From NCBI GenBank assembly GCA_009617715.1, contig VTFK01000014.1:1054001-1118000 (forward strand): DNA of 64,000 nucleotides, given 5' to 3'. Both the position numbers and the translations under genes were made by a program. Source of the DNA: Plectrocnemia conspersa (Eukaryota; Arthropoda; Insecta; Trichoptera; Polycentropodidae). Positions 1 through 12,000 of the stretch are shown here, in pieces. Positions within the stretch are counted from its first letter, which is position 1. Each line of letters starts with the position of its first letter. Under the pieces are notes generated by a model. That model made no database searches and was not told the DNA's origin. It saw only the letters and a program-made list of their open reading frames with translations.

Positions 1-1138
1 ATGATTAGCTTCAACTATATTTTTATTCATATAACCTTTTAAAATCGAAAAAAATTCTAAATAAATTAATAAATAATAAAAATTATAATAATAAAATGTG
101 GCAAAATAAATTGGAACAATAGAGCTGAATATAATAATACACTGACATAATACGTATTTTTGCAAAAATATATCAAAGAAAGTAAAAAAACGCCATTCAT
201 TTAAAAGTTTTTTTACGCAAAATTGGTTTAACTAGTACAAAAGAGTTTAAATTAAAAACCACTGATATAATCAGTATTATTTTAACAAATATATATATAT
301 ATATAATCTACATTAAAGATAAAAAGTACACATGTATTTTTTTAAATTATACATTAGCATAAATTTGAAACGTAGAAACGAAATTAGGAGATTTTCATTT
401 TTCAAAATCATCTGTAGTGTATCAAATTTTACAAAAAAAAATAGCACTAAGTAATTTGGTAAAACTAAGAAATCATTGTGTACCCATGTTTAGCCATTAA
501 AGTAATAGATAACAGCTGATCTTTGGAAGGCTTGGAAGGCATTTCGATTCATTGATATGTATTCTGTGGCTATGGGCGAGTTTTTGTTTATCTATTGGTC
601 ACATTATCAATAATTACAAGTTTCTGAATTGAAAATGTGTATTTAAAATAATTATATGGTTTATAAAAGTTTTTAATAATACAGATTTTTTTTAAATATT
701 GATAAATCACACATTTTGGGTTCAATATATTTCAACAAACACTCCAGACAAGATAAATAAATACACCAACATTTAAAAAAAATACAATTGGCATTGGTTA
801 GTTTAGTATAAAAAGGAGTGTTTTAACATCCGATCGTTCGCACACATTCACAAAATGCAGTATCTTTAATGTACCTTTTTGATTCAAAAATTAACACACA
901 TCAAGAGTGGAAAATCACTTATTTTCGAAATGAAAACTGGCATCAAAATTATACATCAGTCGTTTTGACGACTTTTGACGGCTTTTTGTCATCTCATTTA
1001 CCATTTCACTGTTTGGGGCGAATGTTTGACGTATGAGCTGATGTTTGAAGTTAGACTAAAAAAAAAGCATTTTGACTATTGATGAAAATCGGTTAGAGAT
1101 ATATTGTTTGGAGTGTTTGACGTGGGTTTGGGGCACAG
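1..1138. other. AT-rich noncoding sequence (intron or upstream region)
   Basis: I see no exon I can support here. The stretch is AT-rich with a short (AT)n run near 288-304. It ends in an acceptor (gggcacag) that opens the GC-rich exon at 1139, so it is most simply the intron before that exon. Confidence 0.5.
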
Positions 1139-3206
1139 CAGGTGGAGCTGGGGGCGTCGCCCGGGGCGCGGGTCGAGGCATGGGTCGCGGACACGGCCCG
1201 GGGGCGCGAGGGCCTCCGCCCCCGCCCAGAGACAACGTGGCAGCGCCTGGACAAACGCGCGCCGCCCACAGGAAGGCAGGTACGCTGTCATTTAAACCCC
1301 GAGATCCTCAGCTGGCCATAAAACAACCGCTAGCCATCACCCCGTCGGCGAGATCAGCCAAAAAAGTGACAAAACATGACAAAAACGCGACAAAAACAAA
1401 ATGTATACCAACAAAAATAAATAATTTATCTTTGACTGTCAACATTTGTCATCATTTGGCAAATATCTCGACGAAATCCTTAAGAGAACCGACAAAAACG
1501 AACGCTCAAACGTTCGTTATTGTACCTCTCTCCCAATTAGTTAGATTGTAATTGCTGTGTTTTTTTATTATATTTTTATATATTATAAAAAAATTGTGTG
1601 ACATGTAGGTGTACACAGCAAAAAATCACGTATTCAGATGCGGTCTGTTTGTTTATTTTAATCATAAAACCCCTTAGCTTTAACTGAAAAATATGTAGTT
1701 AGATTTTTTGGAGAGTTTAAAAAAATGTCATTGATTGATTGTCTTGCTAGATCATAGGACCGACCCTCAAATAGATACCCCTAATGAACCTCAACATCTG
1801 GATACGTGAGTACAATCCGTATTATATATATTATATATATACTTTCCCGTTTTATTAAATTATTATTATATATTTATTAATACATATTATAATATATATT
1901 GTTATACGTTTAGTTATTATGATGACAAATATTTTATATTATATATTATATACTGACGGCTTTAAGTGTTGCGTGTCTGCACTTTGGGTATGCTCAATAA
2001 TACATACATATATATGTATATATGCACATATATACATACATATATATGCTAGCTCTCTCTCGCTCTACGCTCTATCTATTGTCTTTTCTGTACACTGACT
2101 TTCTGCTACTGGACTTTTATTGGCAAGAAACATCCAATAGCCGTCTTTTTATACACTATTAAATTAATCGATTAGAGTGCTTTAGAGTCCAGTAGCATTG
2201 ACAAAAGCACAACAATAATTTCGGTGTACACAATCTAAACTGACCGAACACCACTTCAACACAACACGTCTACAATATCTGTTCTTGTAAGTCGTAGCTG
2301 ATTTTCTGTTGTATTTATATATATATATATTATTATATTAAAAAAGCATAAATTAAAAAGCAAATAAATAAATACGAAGACTTAATGACCACGAAAAGTG
2401 AGTAAGCTTTATCATCAATGATTAAACATCCCAAGTAGGCTTTATATTTACACAATTAGCGCAATATTTGGTATTTGGTTAAAAATAACGCTTTAATGCT
2501 ATTAATTATGCAGTTGGTTTAAAATTAACATCGGCAAAAATAAATCTGGATTCCTAAAAAAATAAATTAACAAATGTTAGAAATAAGTTCCGCGGATAGT
2601 TCCTGTTTGTCAAACGTCAGAAATGATTGTGAAAATGCGATAATCGACATCTTAAATAAGGGTTATGTGAAAAGAAAATGCATGCTAGAGAGAGAGTTGA
2701 TTGAGTTGTCGATCTATCGAATTTTTCACTAGTTTTTATTTACATAATACGAGGGAGCCATAGGAATTTAATTTAAATAAATTACTTATTAATCCAACAA
2801 AAGCCTATTTTTAAAACCACTATTATATGTGACAAATAAGATTTTGAAAAAAAATTACTTATATTCTCATAACTTTAGTTAAAAAAAAAATCAGTGGTAT
2901 TAAATCCACACAAGCGATAGAAGTATCAATTATTTTATTTTCTTCTACTAATAATATAGTAATATGATTTAAAAAGTAATAATCTAATTATACAAATTTA
3001 TGAAACTAGACTTCATAATTCACCCGATCAATTATAACGCGCGAAAATAATATTGTCGTATTTTTAAAAGACTATGTATTATAAAAAATATTATTATATA
3101 CTTATCAATTATCAATATTAAATTAAATTATTTTATTGCTTTTACAAACATTTATTCTAATGTTTAAAATATATACATACTATTTATTATCTCACAACGT
3201 TGATAT

Positions 3207-3272
<66 letters not shown>

Positions 3273-6200
3273 TTATTAATTAATTAACTTAGCTAAGTTT
3301 AAAACCATTATTTAAAATACATCTTATTTCACTCACGATTAACTTCATGCGCTGTATGCAAATTTTAGTGTTTTATTGTATAATAATTCAAAATCAAATA
3401 TCAATCAGACAAAACTTAAAAATATTTTAGCTAAAAATAGTTATTTTTAGATTCCTCAACTTAATGAGAATTTGGAATTGTCTCAAAGTCCAACTTTCAC
3501 ATTAAATCAAAAAAAACAAAACCGACTTAAGCCAGAACTATTTATCAAAAATATCTGGGTTCAAATGACATAAGAACAGTAGTGTTTTTCAATTTTTACC
3601 ATATCTAAGAGATAGGAATTAGAATGATTAATAATATATTTTAACAATAATATCATTGATCTCGCCACTTAGTGTTTACCCTGTTGTAACGCATTGGGAT
3701 AACGCTCATGTTGCAACATATTATTCAATATAAAAAAGCATTTTTTTTTTTTACAGATTTTTGCGTAGTTGCTTTCAAATGAAAAAAATCAACTACGATC
3801 AACCATCACAGCATAGAATTTCCTAGATTTTTTTTATCTTACAGATAAATAATTAAAATAAATGCAAAGTGATATTTATAATATAATAGTTATTAATTCA
3901 TAAAATATATGTCACTGATTTACAGACCTTGCTTTTAGTTTTACTGTCTCGCTACTTATTTAGTAGTTGTTGATTGTGTTTACATAGTTGTATCGCATTC
4001 ACAATAAATAAATAAATTAAAATAAGGTCTTTTAATGAAAAGTTAATGATGTAGCTGAACAATTATAATATATTGATCAACCATGAATAATTTGCAATTA
4101 ATATTAAAACAGCTACCAAACTATTATTCTTATTGTAAAATTTAATAAGCAAAGGAAGCGGCGCTTCTACCGCATCTGAACCGAATTAATAAAAATAAAA
4201 AATGTAATTAATTTTATTTAGCTGAACTAATTGGCACTTTACCATTGAACTAGTAAGGCTCTTCAACCGTTGGATTAATAAGACCGTAACCTAAGCACGC
4301 TCCTTTATATTAAGTAATATTTATTTAGAATGGCAGGACAGTCCGATAAGCGCGTCATCCTTAAATGCTGTGATCCAGTGCTTCCCAAAGTTTAAAATAA
4401 ATAAAAATGAGGCGTCGGCTAGTGGTAGTAGTGTGTTGTTTGCGGGTGGTGTTCTCTCTAGGTGGCTCTCTCAACGTGGTGGTGTAAACTGTACAATGTC
4501 GTGTGTATTGTTTGTTGCTAGATGCCTGCCCTCTCCCTCCTTCTCAGTTAGACCACAACACAAGCGCCAGTACACAAGACCAGCTGTTGCAGGTAAATGC
4601 CAAAAACTGAGAACTAAACCAAAAAAATTTACAAAAAACTAATAATTTTTGTTGACAAAAATTGACCAATATTTTATTATATACTTAAATCGATGCAAAT
4701 AGATTATTAAAAAAACACAACTAATAAAATCGATCGCTATTTTATATATTTATTATATTATATATTTAATTTGTTTTTTATTGTTAAACTAGTGGTTTTT
4801 CGCTCTTTTTAGTCAAATTTGTTACATATATTTAATTAATTAATTAATTAAACCATAGAGGCCCCTAGAATTGAATCACCCATCGAGAGAACCATCAGAC
4901 CCGAAGCGTCTCATACGATCGAATCACTCTCACACACAAATAAATTAATATTAAAATACTGTTTTTTTTAAAATTCAAAACAAAACTAAAATTAACAAAA
5001 TATTCATATGTATATAATTTTATTTTCGATGATTTATTTTAATTTTAATTAATTTAGTCCCTCGAAAAAAGTCATCTCAGACAAATACATCAAAACCACC
5101 ATTCATCTCCAAACCATATACACTTCTTATTTCGTTAGTGTTGACCCTATGCAACTAACCTTTATTTTATGAATATTGTTTATTTATTCTTTTTTATTGA
5201 TCTGTACTGAAAATGTGCAAAATATACTCACAAATCAATTGAAAACAAAAATACATTTTCATGACAGAATTTTTGGATAATGTGTGTTTCATCTCGTTGT
5301 TTTATATATTTATTATAATATAATATGATACAAATCCTTGACGCTCCCTTTAACTATTATTGATCACTAATAAAGTAATTGTTGTGTCATCTAAATGTTC
5401 ACTCTCTTATATATAAATATATTTATGTATGTCACTTGTATATTTTTAATTTATTTTTATGTTCGTCGCATGTTTTTTTAATTTTATTTTAATTTCTAAC
5501 ATGTTATGGTTTTTTATTTGTGGATATGTTTGTTAGTGATTATAATGATATGCGCTGAATGATACAATAGAAGTTTGACTGATTGATTTTTATTTTTTAT
5601 GTTTGACTACAATTAGTGTGTGCATATAATATAATATATAATATAATATTTCGTATATATATATTATGAAAACGACTTGATAAAACTAACAGAAAAATAA
5701 TTTAAATTAAAGAAATTTTAGCGAAAGCAGCAATGGAACGTATTTTTCTTTTAAGCCGAATGCTATAATAAATGTGAGTCGGCTGACGGAATCACTGCAA
5801 TATTAGATGCAATATAACTAAACGCCGGATCACTCATGCATAGTGTATTCCGTCATCCGCCTGAATTCAAACTTAATTAATAATTACAAAAATGTGAATA
5901 AATTACTAGGTAAGTCAATAAATTTGTGCGTATTTTGAATTGTAATTCATTAAAAATATGATTAATTTCTTTAGATAAAAATCAATAATTCAGGATAGTG
6001 CAAAAGTCACGAAGTAATTTAAAATATTATTTTGATGCATTAATCGCGTGATCGATTTAATGCATCAAATGTTTGATTTCCATATTTTATTTTTTATTCC
6101 TAACATATGTGCTAGTAAATCTGGCTAATGATAAATTCAGATAAACGCTGAAAGTCTGAAAATCTTAATAAAAATCTCTTAAAAGTATCATTACAACAAT

Positions 6201-9052
6201 GTGAGCAGTTAATTGGCAACAAAAGTTAGTCGTATTAAATGTTCCTACTATGATTATTTATTAAATAATTGCTTTCTAAACTGTATATATATAATAGATA
6301 ATGTATTTTTGCTGCTGATCTTTTTTTTTGGATGCTCTTAAGTCCATATTATGCAGTTCTTTGTTGAGTTTTTAAATTCAACTATGACACTAAGTGGAGT
6401 TTATAATGAAATTAATTTTCGAAAGATCATTACTCTTTATTGATATTAAGCAACGAATCATTGATTCAGAAAATATACATGGTATATAAAAATGGTAATA
6501 ATAAAATTCTGTGATTTTCGTTCGCTGAAAAATGCTGTATTTTATAGATCGATGACTATCGTGTCTATGAGATCATAATTAGTGACAATTATAAATATAG
6601 TTTCAAGTGATTATTATATAAATTGCAGTATATATATAAAGAGTTTGATTAATTTTAAAATTCTATACAATGACGATTTTTTAAAATTTAACATTAATTT
6701 ATTTTTGGTTAGAATAAGACCTATTTTTTCTTGCTATTGAAAACATTTCATTAATTTGAAAATCATGGCTTAAAAAAGCAAATTTTGCACAAAATTAAAT
6801 TCTGGGATTTTTACCCTACAAAATGCTGTTACTTTCTAAGTTCAAACTTCCAGATGTATTTTATAAATCAGTAGCGTATGTCGATGACTATAGTATCAGT
6901 AATATTGGAATTAGTGAAAATTATAATTAATGTTCTTTGGAATTTTAATGATATTTAATATAAATGTTGTTCAAAATTCTAATAAATAAGAGCTAAATGT
7001 AGATAAATAAAAACATGTTTTATAAATATTTGGCTCGTATTTTTAAGGTCAGAATTTATATTACATGGGTTGGAATTTAAATTAAAATATTTTTTAAAAA
7101 TGTAAGAATTATTTTGACAGATGGATATAATAATTATTTTCAGTTCAGTTGGCAGTATTTATAAAAAATTAGCCAGTATTTATATGATCTGTACTTTTAT
7201 CTATCATTGGTCATTATCAAGGTGTTTTAAATTTGGGCTTGAAATATTGTCAGATATCAACACAAGCAGCCGCTCTATCGTTATTCCCGTTTCATTCGTC
7301 GCTCGAAATACCTTCGAGTCTTACATACATTTCATGTTAATTTTAGTGCAATGTTTATCTACTTACTTGCAAGCAGTTATTGTGTTTATCCCGTTGTAAC
7401 ACATTGGGCAAACGCCAATCATTTTACAATGAAAAATTTACCTTTAAGAAAATCATTTTTTTTATTATATCTAAATAAAAATAATATTTCAGTATTTCTA
7501 AAAGCGTAGTTTTAACCCAGAGGCCATGGGTTTGAGTCACCACAGCTGACTTAAAAAAACTGCATTTGCTGCGAAATTACATTTATTGATTGTAAATTTT
7601 AATACACAACAGCTTAAATTTATTCTTACAGCGATTGTTAGACTTTCAGTAACGTATTGGGTTTATGCATATATAATACAATGGAAGATTTTAAGAAAAT
7701 CTAGATTAATTTATAATCAAATTACAACATATACATATGTTGACATCACTATTAAAAAAACATATTACTCGTGATGCGTTATACATGGATCTTATTGTTT
7801 TTTTTTTATTTTAATAAACGTTTTACTGATATTTTAAATGTTAATAACTCGGTTTTTGCTCTAAAACTGATCTATAATTAAACATACTTCTGATTTTTGA
7901 CACATAAATGTAGTGTCTCTGACTCCAGTCAGAATTAATTCAATCTGTTTAATAGTTTATAATACAATAATACGCACAAATTTATGGATTAGTTTTTATA
8001 AGATACAATCAGACGGTTGTTATTGAAGGAAGTCCGACGTCTATTTATAGAAAAGCGCACACACAACAGCATTAAATGCAATCGGCAACTTAGTAGCAAT
8101 TAAAATTAGACTGTCTGAATTCATATAAAATCAAAAGTGAAATAAATATGTATGTCTAATAAAAATTCAGGCGGTCGACGGAATTTAATTTATATGTACA
8201 TTGTCAATGTGCAGCGCTCTTTATTACAATAGACAATTCCGTTAGCCGACTCACTACATACGCCTTAAAATAAAAGTACAAATTAAATTAGGCTTTTAGG
8301 ATTGTTACTTTTGCTTTTTTCTCTATCTCTATCTCTCTCTCGATAATGCAATATTTAATACTGTTAGAGACGCGTTTGATTGAACAAGATGTATTCAAAT
8401 TGTCGCTGGCGCGTGTTTATTCGCACAGGGGAGGGCGAGAGGCCGAGGGAGAGGTGGCAATGAGCAAATGGCTTCGACAGTAGGACCGGGAGGAGTACAG
8501 CAGTCTCCGATGTACGGAAGCACCCCTCCGTCGGCGACTGGGATAACAGGAGGACTCTACTCCTCGGTGCAGCAGAACCAGCCCATCCAGACGCAGCTAA
8601 CGTCGCAGCAGACGTCGCTACAGCAACAACAACAGCAACAACAGCAACAGCAACAACAACAACAGCCACCCAACATGATGCAGCAGCAAGGTATGATGCA
8701 AGGTATGCAACAGCAGCAGCAGCCGGGTATGATGGGTCACCAGCAGCAGGGCAACAGCATGGCGCAGCAGCAGCACAACATGCAGCAGCAACAGCAGAAT
8801 CAACAACAGCAGAATCAACAAACAGGCATGTTCTCATCGACCACGAGGCAGCCTTTGAAAGGTATCCCCGCCGTGGTGCCGCCTTCGGGCTTAGGATCTA
8901 TGCCTTCTCCGGCTTCCCAGCAACCGCCGCCGGTCGCTGGAGCCGCTCCGAATCTGATGCAAAAGTTCACGGAGATGACTGCCCCCGGCGGGGATATCTT
9001 GTCGAAAGGCAAGGAGCTGATCTTTATGAAGTTCGGCCTGGGCGGAAAATAA
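1139..9052 (+). CDS. 3' part of an unrecognised multi-exon gene encoding a Gln-rich C-terminus
   Basis: Exons I can support are 1139-1279 (141 bases, phase 0 to 0), 4548-4592 (45 bases, phase 0 to 0) and the terminal exon 8429-9052 ending in TAA. The last exon begins with an Arg/Gly-rich stretch (GRARGRGRGG), then a Gln-rich low-complexity region of about 110 residues (CAA/CAG repeats near 8620-8670), and ends in a non-repetitive tail, LSKGKELIFMKFGLGGK. The chain joins without a frame break when the first exon is read as VELGASPG...APPTGRQ. Another frame of that exon is Gly/Arg-rich but does not reach the terminal exon in phase. The first exon has a tandem acceptor (cagcag), giving 47 or 46 codons. 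The very GC-rich exon in AT-rich surroundings and the long introns suit a long, alternatively spliced gene, possibly neuronal; that is inference. I do not recognise the family. The 5' part lies outside the window. Confidence 0.6.
1751..1805 (+). other. possible alternative exon
   Basis: A 55-base segment lies between an acceptor (cttgctag) and a strong donor (gtgagt). One frame is open (HRTDPQIDTPNEPQHLDT). That frame follows only the alternative Gly/Arg reading of the exon at 1139, and it does not connect in phase to the terminal exon. It may be an exon used with others I cannot see, or chance. Confidence 0.25.
3213..3268. repeat. (AT)n microsatellite
   Basis: About 55 bases of nearly perfect AT dinucleotide repeat in the intron before the microexon. 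Shorter AT runs occur at 288-304, 11550-11585 and 14030-14050. Confidence 0.95.
4548..4592 (+). other. 45-base in-frame microexon
   Basis: A long pyrimidine tract ending in ttctcag precedes a 45-base open segment encoding LDHNTSASTQDQLLQ, followed by the donor gtaaat. Phase is 0 at both ends, so it can be skipped or included between the exons at 1139-1279 and 8429-9052 without changing frame. This is the pattern of a cassette microexon. An alternative acceptor at 4522 would give a 71-base exon in another frame. Confidence 0.5.
5748..5875. repeat. MITE-like element with ACGGAAT inverted ends, copy 1
   Basis: About 125 bases with inverted subterminal repeats: GAGTCGGCTGACGGAAT on the left, and on the right the complement of AGGCGGATGACGGAAT. 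A second copy in the opposite orientation lies at 8165-8270. Both are intronic in the first gene. No coding capacity. Confidence 0.6.
8165..8270. repeat. MITE-like element with ACGGAAT inverted ends, copy 2
   Basis: Reverse-complement relative of 5748-5875. Read on the minus strand it starts TTTTAAGGCG, runs through GAGTCGGCTAACGGAAT and ends AAATTCCGTCGACCGCCTGA. The ends match copy 1 while the middle differs, as expected of short non-autonomous DNA transposons. Confidence 0.55.
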
Positions 9053-12000
9053 GCTCGGACGCATGTCTTGTCGCCCTGTCTCTCTGGCTCGAGGGCCGCA
9101 ATGGCCCGTGGTCAAACAGCAGTGGGATGCGGACGCAGTCATGGCGTTCACCAAATGACAATACTACTGTTGCATTAAATGCGCATAAGTTAAGTTTAAT
9201 TAACGCGATAAGACTTGTTGTTGTTATTGTTTTTGTATCGATCAAATAGCCGACGCTCATAATTGTTGTGTAATATGCTTAAATCGTGTGTATGAATTTG
9301 TTCGCATTTTGAACTTAAGCTTTCCACGTCTTCCTCCAACAAATATTCAACTAAATATTATTAGGGTGACCGTGTACAATACTAAAATATTTTATAATAT
9401 CTATTATTGTTTTACTAAATTACTACAATATTAGTTCAAAGTATATTATACAGTTTTACTATTGTCTAATTTACTTTTTTTAATTTAATCGAATGAAATT
9501 TATTTACTTAAAAGGGTTTGGTTGTTGTAAGTCTGACTTAAAATATGTTATGTTATTTTTTATAAAATAACTATAAAACCCACCCAGTAACTTCTTGGCT
9601 CACCACTTCATTTAACCTTTTAGTAGCCGAGCCTTTTGGTATCACTTTATTAAAAATGTTATTGCCCATTAAAAAAAACTATTACTGCTTATTAAAAATG
9701 TATATCCTAAATTATACCGTTTATCCAACAATTTTCGCCAAAATAGCAAAGTCGATAAATGAGACTTCGGCAACTATAAAGTTGATTTTAACATTTCAAC
9801 ATTTTTCCCTTTTCTTTGAAATATATACATACATATAAAAAAAACATATTTATTTAAGCCAGGCATAGATAAATTTGTCAAATATACATTATTAATATTT
9901 TAAATAGTAAAACATTGTTTTTAATATTAAACGCAGTGAACAGTGATTTTTATAAAATCATTAACTACCCCCCCTCCTCTTTTCTCTTTTTCACATACGG
10001 TAGAATTACTCATATTCGGTTGATTTTAAATAATTTCATTTCTTGATTATTAAAAAAATCCCTAATAAATATTATTATATTCATTTTTATCATATTTGTT
10101 GAACAAATATTGATTTTTAAATTAATTTATGAAAAATTCCTTCTTTTTAAATTCATTTACTCTTTATGAAAAATTTGTTTTTTTTTTTCGCATATTCAAG
10201 CCGCGCAGTGAACAAATATTGCTTTTAATAAATTAAATGATCACCCCCCTCTACTATCCTTTTCTTCATTAACGACAGAATTACTCATAGTCGGTTGATT
10301 TTAAATAATTTAAATTCATGATTGTTGAAGAATAGGATTTTTTTTCTTATTGAAAAATTCCCTTTTAAATATTATTATATTTATTTTAATATATTCAAAC
10401 CGCGCAGTGAACAAATATTGATTTTTATAAATTATATTGTCAACCCCCCCCCCCTCTTCCTCCTTGTTACACGATAGAATTATTTACTTGATTTTAAATA
10501 TTTTCATTACTTGATTGTTGAATAATATATTTAATAATAAATAGCACAAGATATAAATTTTAAAATCAAAGCATGGTCACCTTAAAACAATTAAAAGCAA
10601 AATCCGAACGAATTTGTATCATTATTTTTATTATTATTACAAATCCAGTTATTTCGATGGTTGTGAGTGTGTGTCATGGTAGAAGTAACTCGTGCCGTAC
10701 TTCTCACTGCTGTTCACCGGACAATCCATATGTTATTGTATAATGTATGTATGTAAAATCGTCACTTATCTACCGGCGAGTGTACCCGTCGATCCTACAG
10801 AAGCTCACCGTCCTAGCTTATATATGAATAAATAAATTAACAATGCTGCGACGTTGAAAGTTCAATTATTCTCGGTTGGTATTTAATTTACTCTCGCGTA
10901 CACGCACACTTTTATTGATTTTGTAATTATAATATTTGCTGGTCAAATATGCTTGAGTAAAAAATAGTCGACGACCGCTGATGTATATTAACTACTTAGG
11001 CTCGTGTCACGTTTGGGAACACTCGAAAGGATAGCGCTTTGAAAGCTCTGAGTTTTACTTTTAAAGGCATACACATATACACACACATCTTATGTATATA
11101 TGTTTCGACGATTGGATATAATTATTACATACATTCTGTTGGGAATATTACTTAATTAATATTATATGTAAAAATAAAAATTCTGTTCGGGTGCCTTCTC
11201 TTAGGAACGTTTGGTCCTTCCACTATGTATCGCAATGCTCGTTTTCTTGTTGCTATGATAAACATAAACGATTTTAGATTTATAAATATTAAACAAACTC
11301 ATGAAAAAAATACGGCGGTATTCCTTCTTCTTAAAAGTATATAAATAACATATTTTATAAATGTTTCCTTCATATAATATATGAAGTGTATTTAAAAAAG
11401 CTTCATATACGCTTTCAATTATATATCAAACAAAATTCATTTTTGCAATTTTGACAGAAGTTGTTAATCATAAAAATTATTTTTGCATTTATCTTGTTAT
11501 CGTATATAAGTTAAAAATATATAAATAATACATTTTACATATATATTATAAAATTATATATATATATATATGTATTATATATATAAGCGCCACAATATCC
11601 TTAAGAAATTCATAACTCGTTAAGGGATGTTAAACATATTTAAAAAGAAAAAATATATCCATTAAATAATGTTTAATAATTATATATATAAAATATAATA
11701 ATTTATGACTTACGACGGTCATGTGTGTGTTTGTGTGAAAATGTTCAAACATCGCGAAATACTTCTTGTTATATATATATAAATACATATTGACGCTACT
11801 TACGACCTTTTCAATTCAATAATTTTCAATAATAGTCATATATACATATATAAAATGTTATAAAAAGCTTCATTTTCATATTAAAAGAAAAAAAACAATC
11901 GCCTGAGAATACATATTAATATTATTATATATAATGTACATATAAACACAAAAAAAAACGTTAATCAATGTTAAGTCTTGTTGAATAATTTCTATTAAGG

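Noticed and set aside
1072..1551. 159-codon plus-strand frame through the GC-rich exon
   Set aside because: It reads through the donor at 1280 into AT-rich intron, and its frame does not connect to the terminal exon in phase.
7121..7399. 92-codon plus-strand frame
   Set aside because: Hydrophobic and AT-driven, located in an intron; the end overlaps a repeat (CCCGTTGTAACACATTGG) also seen near 3680 and 46645.
8364..8837. Minus-strand open frames opposite the Gln-rich exon (Ala/Val-rich and poly-Leu)
   Set aside because: They are the complement of CAG/CAA repeats and have no other support; the plus-strand exon has splice signals and a sensible tail.
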